Virus record (IMG/VR): IMGVR_UViG_3300027754_000093
Location: 1 to 62,015 of that record
DNA: 62,015 bases
Source of the DNA: a virus
Direction: 5' to 3' (one strand)
Under the pieces are notes generated by a model. It was not told the DNA's origin. It did not search any database and saw only the letters and a program-made list of their open reading frames with translations. This document shows positions 7,333 to 14,132 of this stretch, piece by piece. A program made the translations under genes and the position numbers. Each line of letters opens with the position of its first letter. Position 1 is the stretch's first letter.

Positions 7333-7919
7333 CTGATTTTGAAGTATATAAAACTTACTTAGCATTTAAAAATCACTTTACAAAAAAAACCTACGATTAT
7401 CATAAGTATTGTGGAAGAAGTCGTGCATCAAAAGAAAGTTTTTATAAAAGAAAAGATCGATATTTTTTCGAAAGAATTTCGAGGCAAAAAAAAGACGAAG
7501 AAATCAAAGCATATTTTGTAGCAAATTTTGTAGACTGTAATGACCCAGAACGACTTTGGATAGGAGATATTATTCGTGAAGGTGAAGATGTGTATAAGGA
7601 ATGGTTAAAGAAGACACAAAGCTTGTCTTATTTGTTTAAATCTGAAACTGAAAGTTTTATGAATAAAAAAAACTTTGAATCTTTATTTGATTGTAAAACT
7701 GGAAATCACCCAGAAATACTGAAAAAATATTTACAAAAAAGTATTACCATAGAAACAATTACAATATTAGATATATTATTAAATTTTGTTAAAGATTTTG
7801 ATAAAAAACTTACTGATCCAATTTGGAATTATGTAAGTTTGAGAATTTTTAAATACAAACCTTTTCTAAATATTGATGCATCAAAGTATAAAACTATACT
7901 TAAAGAGGTTATATTATGA
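7329..7919 (+). CDS. 59: gp59 helicase loader
   Basis: A 196-residue basic protein resembling T4 gp59, which loads the gp41 helicase onto gp32-coated forked DNA. The N-terminus (DFEVYKTYLAFKNHFTKKTYDYHKY) and RYFFERISRQKKDEEIKAYFVANFV match the family's helical DNA-binding domain. The next part (CNDPERLWIGDI) also fits. The start is GTG at 7329, overlapping the gp33 stop in GTGA. Gene order 33-59-(DUF)-32 is that of T4-like cyanophages, and its partner gp32 lies two genes downstream. Confidence 0.9.
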   Translation: MTDFEVYKTYLAFKNHFTKKTYDYHKYCGRSRASKESFYKRKDRYFFERISRQKKDEEIKAYFVANFVDCNDPERLWIGDIIREGEDVYKEWLKKTQSLSYLFKSETESFMNKKNFESLFDCKTGNHPEILKKYLQKSITIETITILDILLNFVKDFDKKLTDPIWNYVSLRIFKYKPFLNIDASKYKTILKEVIL

Positions 7920-8248
7920 GTAAGTTTTTTGACTCGGATTTAGTTAGAAACGATATGAAAGAACTTGAAAATATGCAGAAAAAACTTTATCAAGAAATGA
8001 TGTACGTTCCTTTTTATGATAATGAACAAAAAAGAGGACATTTAATTTTGATGAAAGACTTTTTAGAAAAACAAAAACTTTTTATTTTTAGACTTTCACT
8101 TTCAGATGACCCAGAAGCAATAGAAATGAAAGAAAATATGCTCGATTCTGTTGAGTTTCTTGGATTTGATAAAAAGAAAGGATTTGATTCTTTTTTTAAA
8201 ATGATGGAAAGAACTATTAATGGACTTGAAAAAACACTTGACGATTGA
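7916..8248 (+). CDS. DUF1825-like cyanophage protein
   Basis: A 110-residue helical protein beginning MSKFFDSDLVRNDMKELENMQKKLYQEM. The pattern (FFDSxxV, long helix, RGHLILMKDFLEKQKLFIFRLSLSDDPEA) resembles DUF1825, a small family of cyanobacteria and their phages. The start overlaps the gp59 stop (ATGA). Its fixed place between genes 59 and 32 suggests a replication-linked role, but none is known. The last codons contain the -35 hexamer of the promoter for gene 32. Confidence 0.65.
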   Translation: MSKFFDSDLVRNDMKELENMQKKLYQEMMYVPFYDNEQKRGHLILMKDFLEKQKLFIFRLSLSDDPEAIEMKENMLDSVEFLGFDKKKGFDSFFKMMERTINGLEKTLDD

Positions 8249-8266
8249 AGGTATATCTGCTATAAT
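8238..8266 (+). promoter_or_regulatory. Sigma70-type promoter for gene 32
   Basis: TTGACG (8238-8243), a 17-base spacer, then TATAAT (8261-8266) give a near-consensus vegetative promoter. The -10 also merges into AATAAATA (8264-8271), which resembles the phage late element. Gene 32 could thus be read by both host and phage sigma factors. It lies 44 bases before the start codon. Confidence 0.75.
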
Positions 8267-8309
8267 AAATAGGTCCAATATATCCCAATACAATTAATAC
8301 GGAGAATAT

Positions 8310-9197
8310 ATGAGTTTTCAAGATCTTAAAAAGCAATCAAAGATGGGTTCTTTAACCGAGAAACTTATCAAACAAGTTGAAAAACTAAATGAAACTGGTT
8401 CTAAAGATGATAATCGTTTTTGGAAACCTGCGATGGATAAAGGTGGTACTGGTTCTGCTGTAATTCGTTTTCTTCCTGCTCCTTCTGGTTGTGAATTACC
8501 TTGGGCACAGGTTTGGTCTCACGCATTTCAAGGACCTGGTGGTTGGTTGATTGATAATTGTTTAACTACTAATAAAGGGCAATGTCCGGTTTGTGAAGCA
8601 AATCGTGAATTATGGAATACTGGAAGTAAAGATAATCAAAATATCGTTCGTGATCGTAAACGTAAACTTTCTTATTACGCAAACATATATGTCGTAAAAG
8701 ACCCTGTTGCACCTGAAAATGAAGGTAAGGTATTTCTTTATAAGTTTGGTAAGAAAGTATTTGATAAAATTATGGCTGCGATGAAGCCAGAGTTTGATGA
8801 CGAGAAACCTATTAATGCATTTGATTTTTGGGAAGGTGCAAACTTCAAACTGAAACTTCGTAAAGTGGAAGGTTATTGGAACTATGATAAGTCGGAGTTT
8901 GCTGAACCCTGCCCACTTTTAGATAATGATGATGAACTAGAAACCATCTATAAATCACTTAATGATCTAAATGAATTTACAGATGAGAAAAACTTTAAGC
9001 CTTATTTGGATTTAAAGAAGCGTTTGGATTCTGTTCTTGGAACTAAAACTGCAACAAAACGTCAAGACCCAGAAACTATTGATGAAGAAGAAGAGTTTGA
9101 ACCCACAGTAAAAACTACTTCGTCCTCAAAATCTAGTCCTGTCGATGAAGATGAAGATGATACCTTATCATACTTTCAAAAATTAGCTGAAAGTTGA
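8310..9197 (+). CDS. 32: gp32 single-stranded DNA-binding protein
   Basis: A 295-residue gp32, close to the T4 length. It coats ssDNA during replication, recombination and repair. The N-terminal basic segment (MSFQDLKKQSKMGSLTEKLIKQV) serves cooperativity. The OB-fold core has WKPAMDKGGTGSAVIRFLPAP and the zinc-site CPVC motif (GQCPVCEANRELW). The C-terminal linker is Ser and Asp rich, ending in an acidic tail (DEDEDDTLSYFQKLAES) that contacts gp59 and other replisome proteins. A ribosome site (CGGAG) precedes the ATG. It has its own promoter and is followed by a strong terminator. Confidence 0.97.
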   Translation: MSFQDLKKQSKMGSLTEKLIKQVEKLNETGSKDDNRFWKPAMDKGGTGSAVIRFLPAPSGCELPWAQVWSHAFQGPGGWLIDNCLTTNKGQCPVCEANRELWNTGSKDNQNIVRDRKRKLSYYANIYVVKDPVAPENEGKVFLYKFGKKVFDKIMAAMKPEFDDEKPINAFDFWEGANFKLKLRKVEGYWNYDKSEFAEPCPLLDNDDELETIYKSLNDLNEFTDEKNFKPYLDLKKRLDSVLGTKTATKRQDPETIDEEEEFEPTVKTTSSSKSSPVDEDEDDTLSYFQKLAES

Positions 9198-9224
9198 TTT
9201 CGAAAATTAACTTTTAATTACCTT

Positions 9225-9258
9225 ATCCCCCGAGAAAAATTTTGGGGGATTTTTTTGT
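9225..9258 (+). terminator. Rho-independent terminator after gene 32
   Basis: ATCCCCC (9225-9231) pairs with GGGGGAT (9244-9250) over a 12-base loop and is followed by TTTTTTG. It separates gene 32 from the convergent baseplate block. On the minus strand the downstream sequence is only moderately T-rich, so it acts mainly for the plus strand. Confidence 0.85.
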
Positions 9259-9269
9259 TTGTAAGGTTT

Positions 9270-9929
9270 TTATACTCCAGTTAATCTTGGATTATATGTT
9301 GATTTTGATGATTGACTAAGGTAATTAGAAGAACGATCATATTTCATAATATTTTTCAAATCGCTTACCATTACTGATATATACTCGGGTCTTATTAATC
9401 TAATTTGTCTTTTTTCTTCATTTATTTTTACTTCATATTCATAATTTGTGATTGGTTGTGTGGGATTTGTAGTTATTAAACTATAATCAGTTTTTGCGTA
9501 TGTAACTTGAAAATTTGAATCAACTTTTAATCCTGCGGGAACTATAAGTCTTTTGAAATCATCTAAAATTTGAATAGTTTCATAATGATGAATATTTGCT
9601 ATATTTCCATCAGATCCATATTTGTCTAACATATAATTATATAAATCTTGATTACTTAATGGCCATTGCTCTCTTACGTTTGTGATATTATTTGTGTGTA
9701 AAACTATCCAATCTAGTTCTGGATTTTCATAAACTTTACTTGCGACTTGTTCTGGTCTTTCGTTATCTGTAATTTGATAATAAACAAAAGCAGTAATAAC
9801 ATTTATGATATCACTTCTAATTGCTGCTCTTTTGAAAATATTTTTAACAGTAATATAATTCTCATTTGAATTTGAATTCGTCAAACGAGAAAGATATTGT
9901 AAATTTGGTAGTTCTTTGAAGTATCCCAT
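9270..9929 (-). CDS. 53: gp53 baseplate wedge protein
   Basis: A 219-residue protein matching T4 gp53 (196 residues), which clamps around the gp6-gp7 wedge core. The conserved part FKRAAIRSDIINVITAFVYYQITDNERPEQVASKVYENPELDWIV is the LysM-like family hallmark (DGERPExIAxxxYxxPxLdW), followed by NDLYNYMLDKYG-like text near the middle. It is the last gene of the minus-strand block, one base after the gp48 stop. It assembles with the products of the plus-strand hub genes nearby. Confidence 0.92.
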   Translation of the reverse strand: MGYFKELPNLQYLSRLTNSNSNENYITVKNIFKRAAIRSDIINVITAFVYYQITDNERPEQVASKVYENPELDWIVLHTNNITNVREQWPLSNQDLYNYMLDKYGSDGNIANIHHYETIQILDDFKRLIVPAGLKVDSNFQVTYAKTDYSLITTNPTQPITNYEYEVKINEEKRQIRLIRPEYISVMVSDLKNIMKYDRSSNYLSQSSKSTYNPRLTGV

Positions 9930-9930
9930 T

Positions 9931-11442
9931 TTAATAACCTACATCGTCGTCTTGTACTGAATCCAAATCACTAGTTCTTGTGCTGAATATATCTGTTTTA
10001 TAGTCAGTATTATAAATTGGTTCAAGTTCTGAAAATTGCATCGCCATAGTTAAAGTGACTGGTTGTCCTTCATCATAAGCAGCCCAATTTCCTTCTGGTG
10101 CATAATTTACAGAAAATCCAGTCAAGGCACAAACTTTAAATTTATTTAATCCTGAAATGGGTTTATCTTTTCCTGTTTTGTATCTAAGTTTAAATACATT
10201 TGGTGTTCCAAGAAAAAATGATGCTTGACCTGCTTGACCGGTTTGTTTTCTTGGAGCCATACCTTGCTTGAAAAAACGAATAATTCTTTTTACATTTCTT
10301 GCTTCTTCTTTACTTCTTGGGCTCATACGATAAGAAAATGAAAATTGACGAAGTTCTGGACTATTAAATAAAAGTTCCAAGTTTGAGTTTGGTATAATAC
10401 CAAAGCCTCTTGCTAAAATGCTTTCTGGTGATACTTCAAATTGCGCCATTTTAAGAACTTGTGATGCAAATGCAGATGCTGCTGTACCTTTTGCAGCAGC
10501 ACTCTTAACTGCTTCACTTAATAAATCTCCATATAAATTTGCAGACATTCCTCCTTTGACTGCATCTAAAACGCCAAGTGGACTTTGACCCTTTGTTAAT
10601 ACTTTTAATGCAGCAGCAAGACTACCAACACCACCACCAGTAGCTGCATAAGTACCCATCTTTGTTAATGCTAATCCAGTTGCACCTGCGGTTAATGAAT
10701 TCATTTGGTCTGCTCCCCAAGAAACATTATTACCATCAGACACGCCATTTGGAATTGGTAAAACGCTCATCCCAATAAAATCAGACAATGCACTATTTCT
10801 TTGTATATTTTCTTGAATCACTTTTGCTGGGTTATTAAATATACTTTCTGCTCCTGTTGGTTTATATCTAAATTGTGAAATTTCCAATCTATCTTGTTGT
10901 GATGTAATCATATCAATTGGATATATGAGAAGTTTTTTATCACCAAATAATCTTTTTTCATTTGCATCACCGAAAGCAGTTCCAGAAACATCAAAGGGTG
11001 TTAATGCACCGATTGGGTCTGTAACAATTTCTATAATAGCTTTTCCAATATTACCAATTTGTTGAAGTGTACTTGGTGCAGTTGGTGATATTACTCCTCC
11101 TATCCCAGTATCTTGTGAACCTGCTTTATTTACTATAAACCCAGGAAGAATACCAGTTCCACTTATATTTTTTGCATTTGTAATTGAATTAATTACTTTA
11201 TCGTGTACTGTTATTCTTTGTTTTGAGTCTGATATTACACCAATTCCAGTAATACTCCATACTCCATTTGTATAAATCTCGGTTTTTCCTGTTACTGCAC
11301 CATTAAAATAAACTATTTTATAAAGCTTTGTATTTCCATTAGTTGGGTCATAAGTAAGCTGTATTTTTTCTTCTTGCCCCGGAAGTGAGAAGACTGGTGG
11401 TGGTATTGGGTGAAAGTCATTACTTACTGCTTTTTCAGCCAT
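9931..11442 (-). CDS. 48: gp48 baseplate tail-tube cap
   Basis: A 503-residue protein, longer than T4 gp48 (364 residues) but typical of cyanophage versions. gp48 sits on the baseplate hub and starts tail-tube growth with gp54. The C-terminal half carries the tube-fold signature: ILARGFGIIPNSNLELLF, LRQFSFSYRMSPRSKEEA, KRIIRFFKQGM and the terminal FKVCALTGFSVNYAPEGNWAAY, followed by LTMAMQFSELEPIY. The N-terminal half is Gly and Ala rich and may hold a cyanophage-specific addition. It starts one base after the upstream gene's stop. Confidence 0.87.
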   Translation of the reverse strand: MAEKAVSNDFHPIPPPVFSLPGQEEKIQLTYDPTNGNTKLYKIVYFNGAVTGKTEIYTNGVWSITGIGVISDSKQRITVHDKVINSITNAKNISGTGILPGFIVNKAGSQDTGIGGVISPTAPSTLQQIGNIGKAIIEIVTDPIGALTPFDVSGTAFGDANEKRLFGDKKLLIYPIDMITSQQDRLEISQFRYKPTGAESIFNNPAKVIQENIQRNSALSDFIGMSVLPIPNGVSDGNNVSWGADQMNSLTAGATGLALTKMGTYAATGGGVGSLAAALKVLTKGQSPLGVLDAVKGGMSANLYGDLLSEAVKSAAAKGTAASAFASQVLKMAQFEVSPESILARGFGIIPNSNLELLFNSPELRQFSFSYRMSPRSKEEARNVKRIIRFFKQGMAPRKQTGQAGQASFFLGTPNVFKLRYKTGKDKPISGLNKFKVCALTGFSVNYAPEGNWAAYDEGQPVTLTMAMQFSELEPIYNTDYKTDIFSTRTSDLDSVQDDDVGY

Positions 11443-11955
11443 TTATGGTGCCGATTGGTTATCTGGATAATCCCAAACTCTGGATTTGAATACTGGTTGT
11501 CCTCTTTTATCAACAAATCTTTCGGTTGGAAGTAAAGATACTTCTCTCCACTCACTTTCAGGGACCTTGAAAAAATTACTACTCACACCAGAAAAAAGAT
11601 AATTATGTAATGTTTTTCTTGGTGCATTCACGTTTCCTGCTTTATTTATGTATGAAGCAGCAACACCTCCACGATATTGTGGATTTAGATAATGAAGATT
11701 GGAACCAAAAAATAATCCTTGTCTTGGATTTACATTTATAATATAAGTTAATGGTTGTCTATCCCAGAATAGATATTTTTGTGGATATTTTGCAGAATAC
11801 ATAAAAAACACCAAATCACCAGGAATAATAAAATCAGTATCAATTTGATTTATATCTTTTTCTTGATTTGATAGTTCATTCATCAAGGCATTCGTATACC
11901 AAGATGCAGAACGAAATTTTTTACCTGCTTCTTTAAGTATTTTATCGGCAATCAT
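11443..11955 (-). CDS. Unidentified structural-type protein between genes 48 and 4
   Basis: A 170-residue protein. The middle carries IPGDLVFFMYSAKYPQ then KYLFWDRQPLTYI and GLFFGSNLHYLNPQYR. This PGxLxxFxY - YxDxxPLxxxI - GLNLHYLxP pattern recurs in virion-associated proteins of large myoviruses, but I cannot name a function. The start overlaps the end of gene 4 by four bases and its stop abuts gp48, so it belongs to the same transcript and is probably a tail or neck component. Confidence 0.7.
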   Translation of the reverse strand: MIADKILKEAGKKFRSASWYTNALMNELSNQEKDINQIDTDFIIPGDLVFFMYSAKYPQKYLFWDRQPLTYIINVNPRQGLFFGSNLHYLNPQYRGGVAASYINKAGNVNAPRKTLHNYLFSGVSSNFFKVPESEWREVSLLPTERFVDKRGQPVFKSRVWDYPDNQSAP

Positions 11956-12410
11956 ATTTGAATGCCCAAATCACGTTCGGTAAAAATACGAAATTCCCAG
12001 TTTCTATCTTTACAATATTCACGACAAGCTTCCCATTTTGCTTGATTTACTACCCAAGTTTTAACTGCATATGCCCAAGATTTTGTTCGGTTTGGTGGAT
12101 TTGTGGGTGGTTCTTTTAAATCTTTAGCTGGTTTAATTTCTACAACTACTATTCTTATATTTCCGTCTTTATCTTTATATTTCAGTTTCATATCTGGAAA
12201 ATATCTATGTACTTTTTTGTCTACTGGTGATACATAAGGAACCCAAAATTCTTCACTTTGATATGAAATTATATTTTCAGTCAAATCACAATAATGAAAC
12301 ATTTTGAGTTCATAAGAACTACGGTATATAATATTTGTTGGGTCTCCATTATATTTTTCTGGATGCTTTGGTTTGAACTTTCCCTGTTTGTAATTTTTAT
12401 TTGCAGACAT
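11952..12410 (-). CDS. 4: gp4 head completion nuclease-fold protein
   Basis: A 152-residue protein resembling T4 gp4 (also gp50/65), a head-completion protein needed after DNA packaging. It has a PD-(D/E)XK (TnsA-like) arrangement: Tyr-Glu in SSYELKMF (Glu34), Pro72-Asp73 in YFPDMKLKY, and Glu91-Ile-Lys93 in VVVEIKP. The length matches T4 gp4 (150 residues). As first gene of the minus-strand block, its promoter should lie in the 34-base gap shared with gene 54. That gap carries CTAAATA on the minus strand, formed by TATTTAG on the plus strand. Confidence 0.9.
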   Translation of the reverse strand: MSANKNYKQGKFKPKHPEKYNGDPTNIIYRSSYELKMFHYCDLTENIISYQSEEFWVPYVSPVDKKVHRYFPDMKLKYKDKDGNIRIVVVEIKPAKDLKEPPTNPPNRTKSWAYAVKTWVVNQAKWEACREYCKDRNWEFRIFTERDLGIQI

Positions 12411-12444
12411 ACATATAATATAACAATTCCATCAACATATTTAG
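12411..12444. promoter_or_regulatory. Divergent intergenic region between genes 4 and 54
   Basis: This 34-base AT-rich gap is the only sequence between divergent gp4 and gp54. It holds ATATAATATAA on the plus strand and CTAAATA on the minus strand (12438-12444 read in reverse). Promoters for both directions probably overlap here. No clear Shine-Dalgarno sequence precedes gp54. Confidence 0.4.
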
Positions 12445-13194
12445 ATGGCTACTGCTCCAAAAAAAGGAAAACCAGATATAGGTCCATTATACATTAGAAT
12501 GACTACCCCATCACCGGATGGGTCACTTCCAGGTGCAAGGGATATATTTGGAAAACTTTCAGTTACAAGTCAATTTAAAGTATCTCTTCATCTTACTAAT
12601 TATGATAGGGATTTGATGGGTTGGTTATCGACTTGTGGATTAACTAATGATGTAAGAACCGCAAATACATTTGATTTTTTTTGTAGCGAAACTGCACTTC
12701 CTGGTGCAACATTTGATATGGCTGAAGAAAGTGGAAGCCGTCAAGGAATTATAGAAAGATTTCCAACAAGAAGAATATATCCAGATTTTACGATGACTTT
12801 TTATGTTGATTATGATTATAAAATAATTCGTTTATTTGAAGAATGGATGAATTATATTAATCCAATTTATAATTCATCTGGTATTGTTTCTGCAGATGCA
12901 ACCGGACAAGGAAATGCAAAAGATAGTCAAGATTTTTTTAGATTTAAATATCCAGATACTTATAAAAGAATTATTTCTGTAACTAAATTTGAAAGGGACT
13001 TTTTGGAAAATCCAAATGAACCAGGTGGTCCAACAATTACACAACCCACAATAACTTATAGAATGATCGACTCATTTCCTACAAATATTACAGCACTTCC
13101 ATTATCTTATGAAGGAAGTACGATTACAAAAACGACAGTTTCTTTTAGTTATGCAAGATACCTAATTGAAAAAAATAATGGTTCTAGGAAATAA
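12445..13194 (+). CDS. 54: gp54 baseplate tail-tube initiator
   Basis: A 249-residue protein with a tail-tube fold. It has TSQFKVSLHLTNYDRDLMGWL, FFCSETALPGATFDMAEESGSRQG, then YPDFTMTFYVDYDYKIIRLFEEWMNYINP. These blocks follow the order seen in tube proteins of the gp19 type. T4 gp54 (320 residues) tops gp48 and nucleates the gp19 tube. The place opposite gp4 and ahead of gene 26 matches cyanomyoviruses. A gp19-like tube protein is the alternative, but gp19 usually lies next to gp18. gp54 is slightly favoured. Confidence 0.7.
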   Translation: MATAPKKGKPDIGPLYIRMTTPSPDGSLPGARDIFGKLSVTSQFKVSLHLTNYDRDLMGWLSTCGLTNDVRTANTFDFFCSETALPGATFDMAEESGSRQGIIERFPTRRIYPDFTMTFYVDYDYKIIRLFEEWMNYINPIYNSSGIVSADATGQGNAKDSQDFFRFKYPDTYKRIISVTKFERDFLENPNEPGGPTITQPTITYRMIDSFPTNITALPLSYEGSTITKTTVSFSYARYLIEKNNGSRK

Positions 13195-13200
13195 TAAATA
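13193..13200 (+). promoter_or_regulatory. Late-promoter-like motif before gene 26
   Basis: AATAAATA overlaps the gene 54 stop and lies 21 bases before the gene 26 start. It would drive the hub operon 26-51 and onward as a late transcript. Confidence 0.45.
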
Positions 13201-13221
13201 ACATTACTGAAGATATATAAA

Positions 13222-13950
13222 ATGACCCTGCCTAAGATTTCAACACCACAATATGAATTGATTTTACCATCAACAGGAAAATCAGTTAAATATCGTCCAT
13301 TTCTCGTAAAAGAAGAAAAAATATTACTTTTAGCACTTGAAAGTCAAGATACAAAACAGATTACAAATGCAATTAAGCAAGTATTAAAGGATTGTATTTT
13401 AACTAGATTAATTAAAGTAGAAGAACTACCTACTTTTGATATTGAATATATTTTCTTGAATATTCGTGGTAAATCTGTTGGAGAAAGTGTTGATTTGATT
13501 ATTACTTGTAGTGATGATGGAGTAACCGAAGTTCCTGTAAAAATTTATATTGATGAAATACAAGTTCAAAGAAATGAAAAGCACACAACCGATATTCGTC
13601 TTGATGATAAATTGACGTTAAGAATGAAATATCCTTCATTAGAACAATTTATTAAGTCTAACTTTGATTTTAGTGAAGAAAAAACAATTTCAAATATTGA
13701 TAAATCTTTTGATATTATTTCATCTTGTATTGATGTAGTGTTTTCGCAAGAAGATAGTTGGGCAGCAGCAGATTGCACATCAAAAGAATTAAAGGATTGG
13801 ATTGAAACTTTAACGGCACAGCAATTCAAAGAAATTGAAACATTCTTTGAAACAATGCCGAAACTTGCACATACTATCAAAGTAACTAATCCAAATACAA
13901 AAGTAGAAAGCGAAGTTACGTTGGAGGGATTAACCAGTTTTTTCGGCTGA
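13222..13950 (+). CDS. 26: gp26 baseplate hub assembly protein
   Basis: A 242-residue protein of the T4 gp26 baseplate family. Typical text is STPQYELILPSTGKSVKYRPF, VKEEKILLLALESQD and NLRGK-like IFLNIRGKSVGESVDL, followed by KLTLRMKYPSLEQFI. T4 gp26 (208 residues) is needed for hub formation. The gene ends ACC AGT TTT TTC GGC TGA. The heptamer T TTT TTC lies in the exact frame for a -1 slip, after which the frame continues without a stop into gene 51. A fusion of about 303 residues would result. The direct neighbours downstream are large tail proteins. Confidence 0.88.
   Translation: MTLPKISTPQYELILPSTGKSVKYRPFLVKEEKILLLALESQDTKQITNAIKQVLKDCILTRLIKVEELPTFDIEYIFLNIRGKSVGESVDLIITCSDDGVTEVPVKIYIDEIQVQRNEKHTTDIRLDDKLTLRMKYPSLEQFIKSNFDFSEEKTISNIDKSFDIISSCIDVVFSQEDSWAAADCTSKELKDWIETLTAQQFKEIETFFETMPKLAHTIKVTNPNTKVESEVTLEGLTSFFG
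13938..13944 (+). other. Candidate programmed -1 frameshift site (T TTT TTC)
   Basis: The X XXY YYZ heptamer T TTT TTC sits in the correct register (AGT TTT TTC) two codons before the gene 26 stop. A -1 slip would read TTT TTT CGG CTG ATT ATG, continuing directly into the gene 51 frame. This is the arrangement of phage G/GT tail-chaperone genes. I see no strong hairpin just downstream, only a weak 5-bp ATATG/CATAT pairing. Confidence 0.6.
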
Positions 13951-13952
13951 TT

Positions 13953-14132
13953 ATGGCTCATATGGAATTGGAGTCATATTTTAGGCTTAACTTTGCTTTG
14001 ATGCAGTATCATAAATATTCTTTGACGGAAATAGAAAATCTAATTCCTTGGGAGAGAGACATTTATGTTACATTATTGCAACAACATATAGAAGAAGAAA
14101 ATCTCAAACAACAACAATCAAATGGCTCTTAG
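13953..14132 (+). CDS. 51: gp51-like tail-assembly chaperone T-part
   Basis: A 59-residue protein starting at ATG 13953, three bases after the gene 26 stop. No usable ribosome site precedes it, since the nearest purine run is about 26 bases upstream. It contains FALMQYHKYSLTEIENLIPWERDIYVTLL. The IPWERDIYV pattern is the hallmark of T4 gp51 and of the T-domain of GT tail chaperones (PWWExxIYxxxL). T4 gp51 is a hub catalyst absent from the finished virion. Its last 11 bases overlap the next gene. It is probably made partly or wholly as a -1 frameshift extension of gp26. Confidence 0.72.
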   Translation: MAHMELESYFRLNFALMQYHKYSLTEIENLIPWERDIYVTLLQQHIEEENLKQQQSNGS

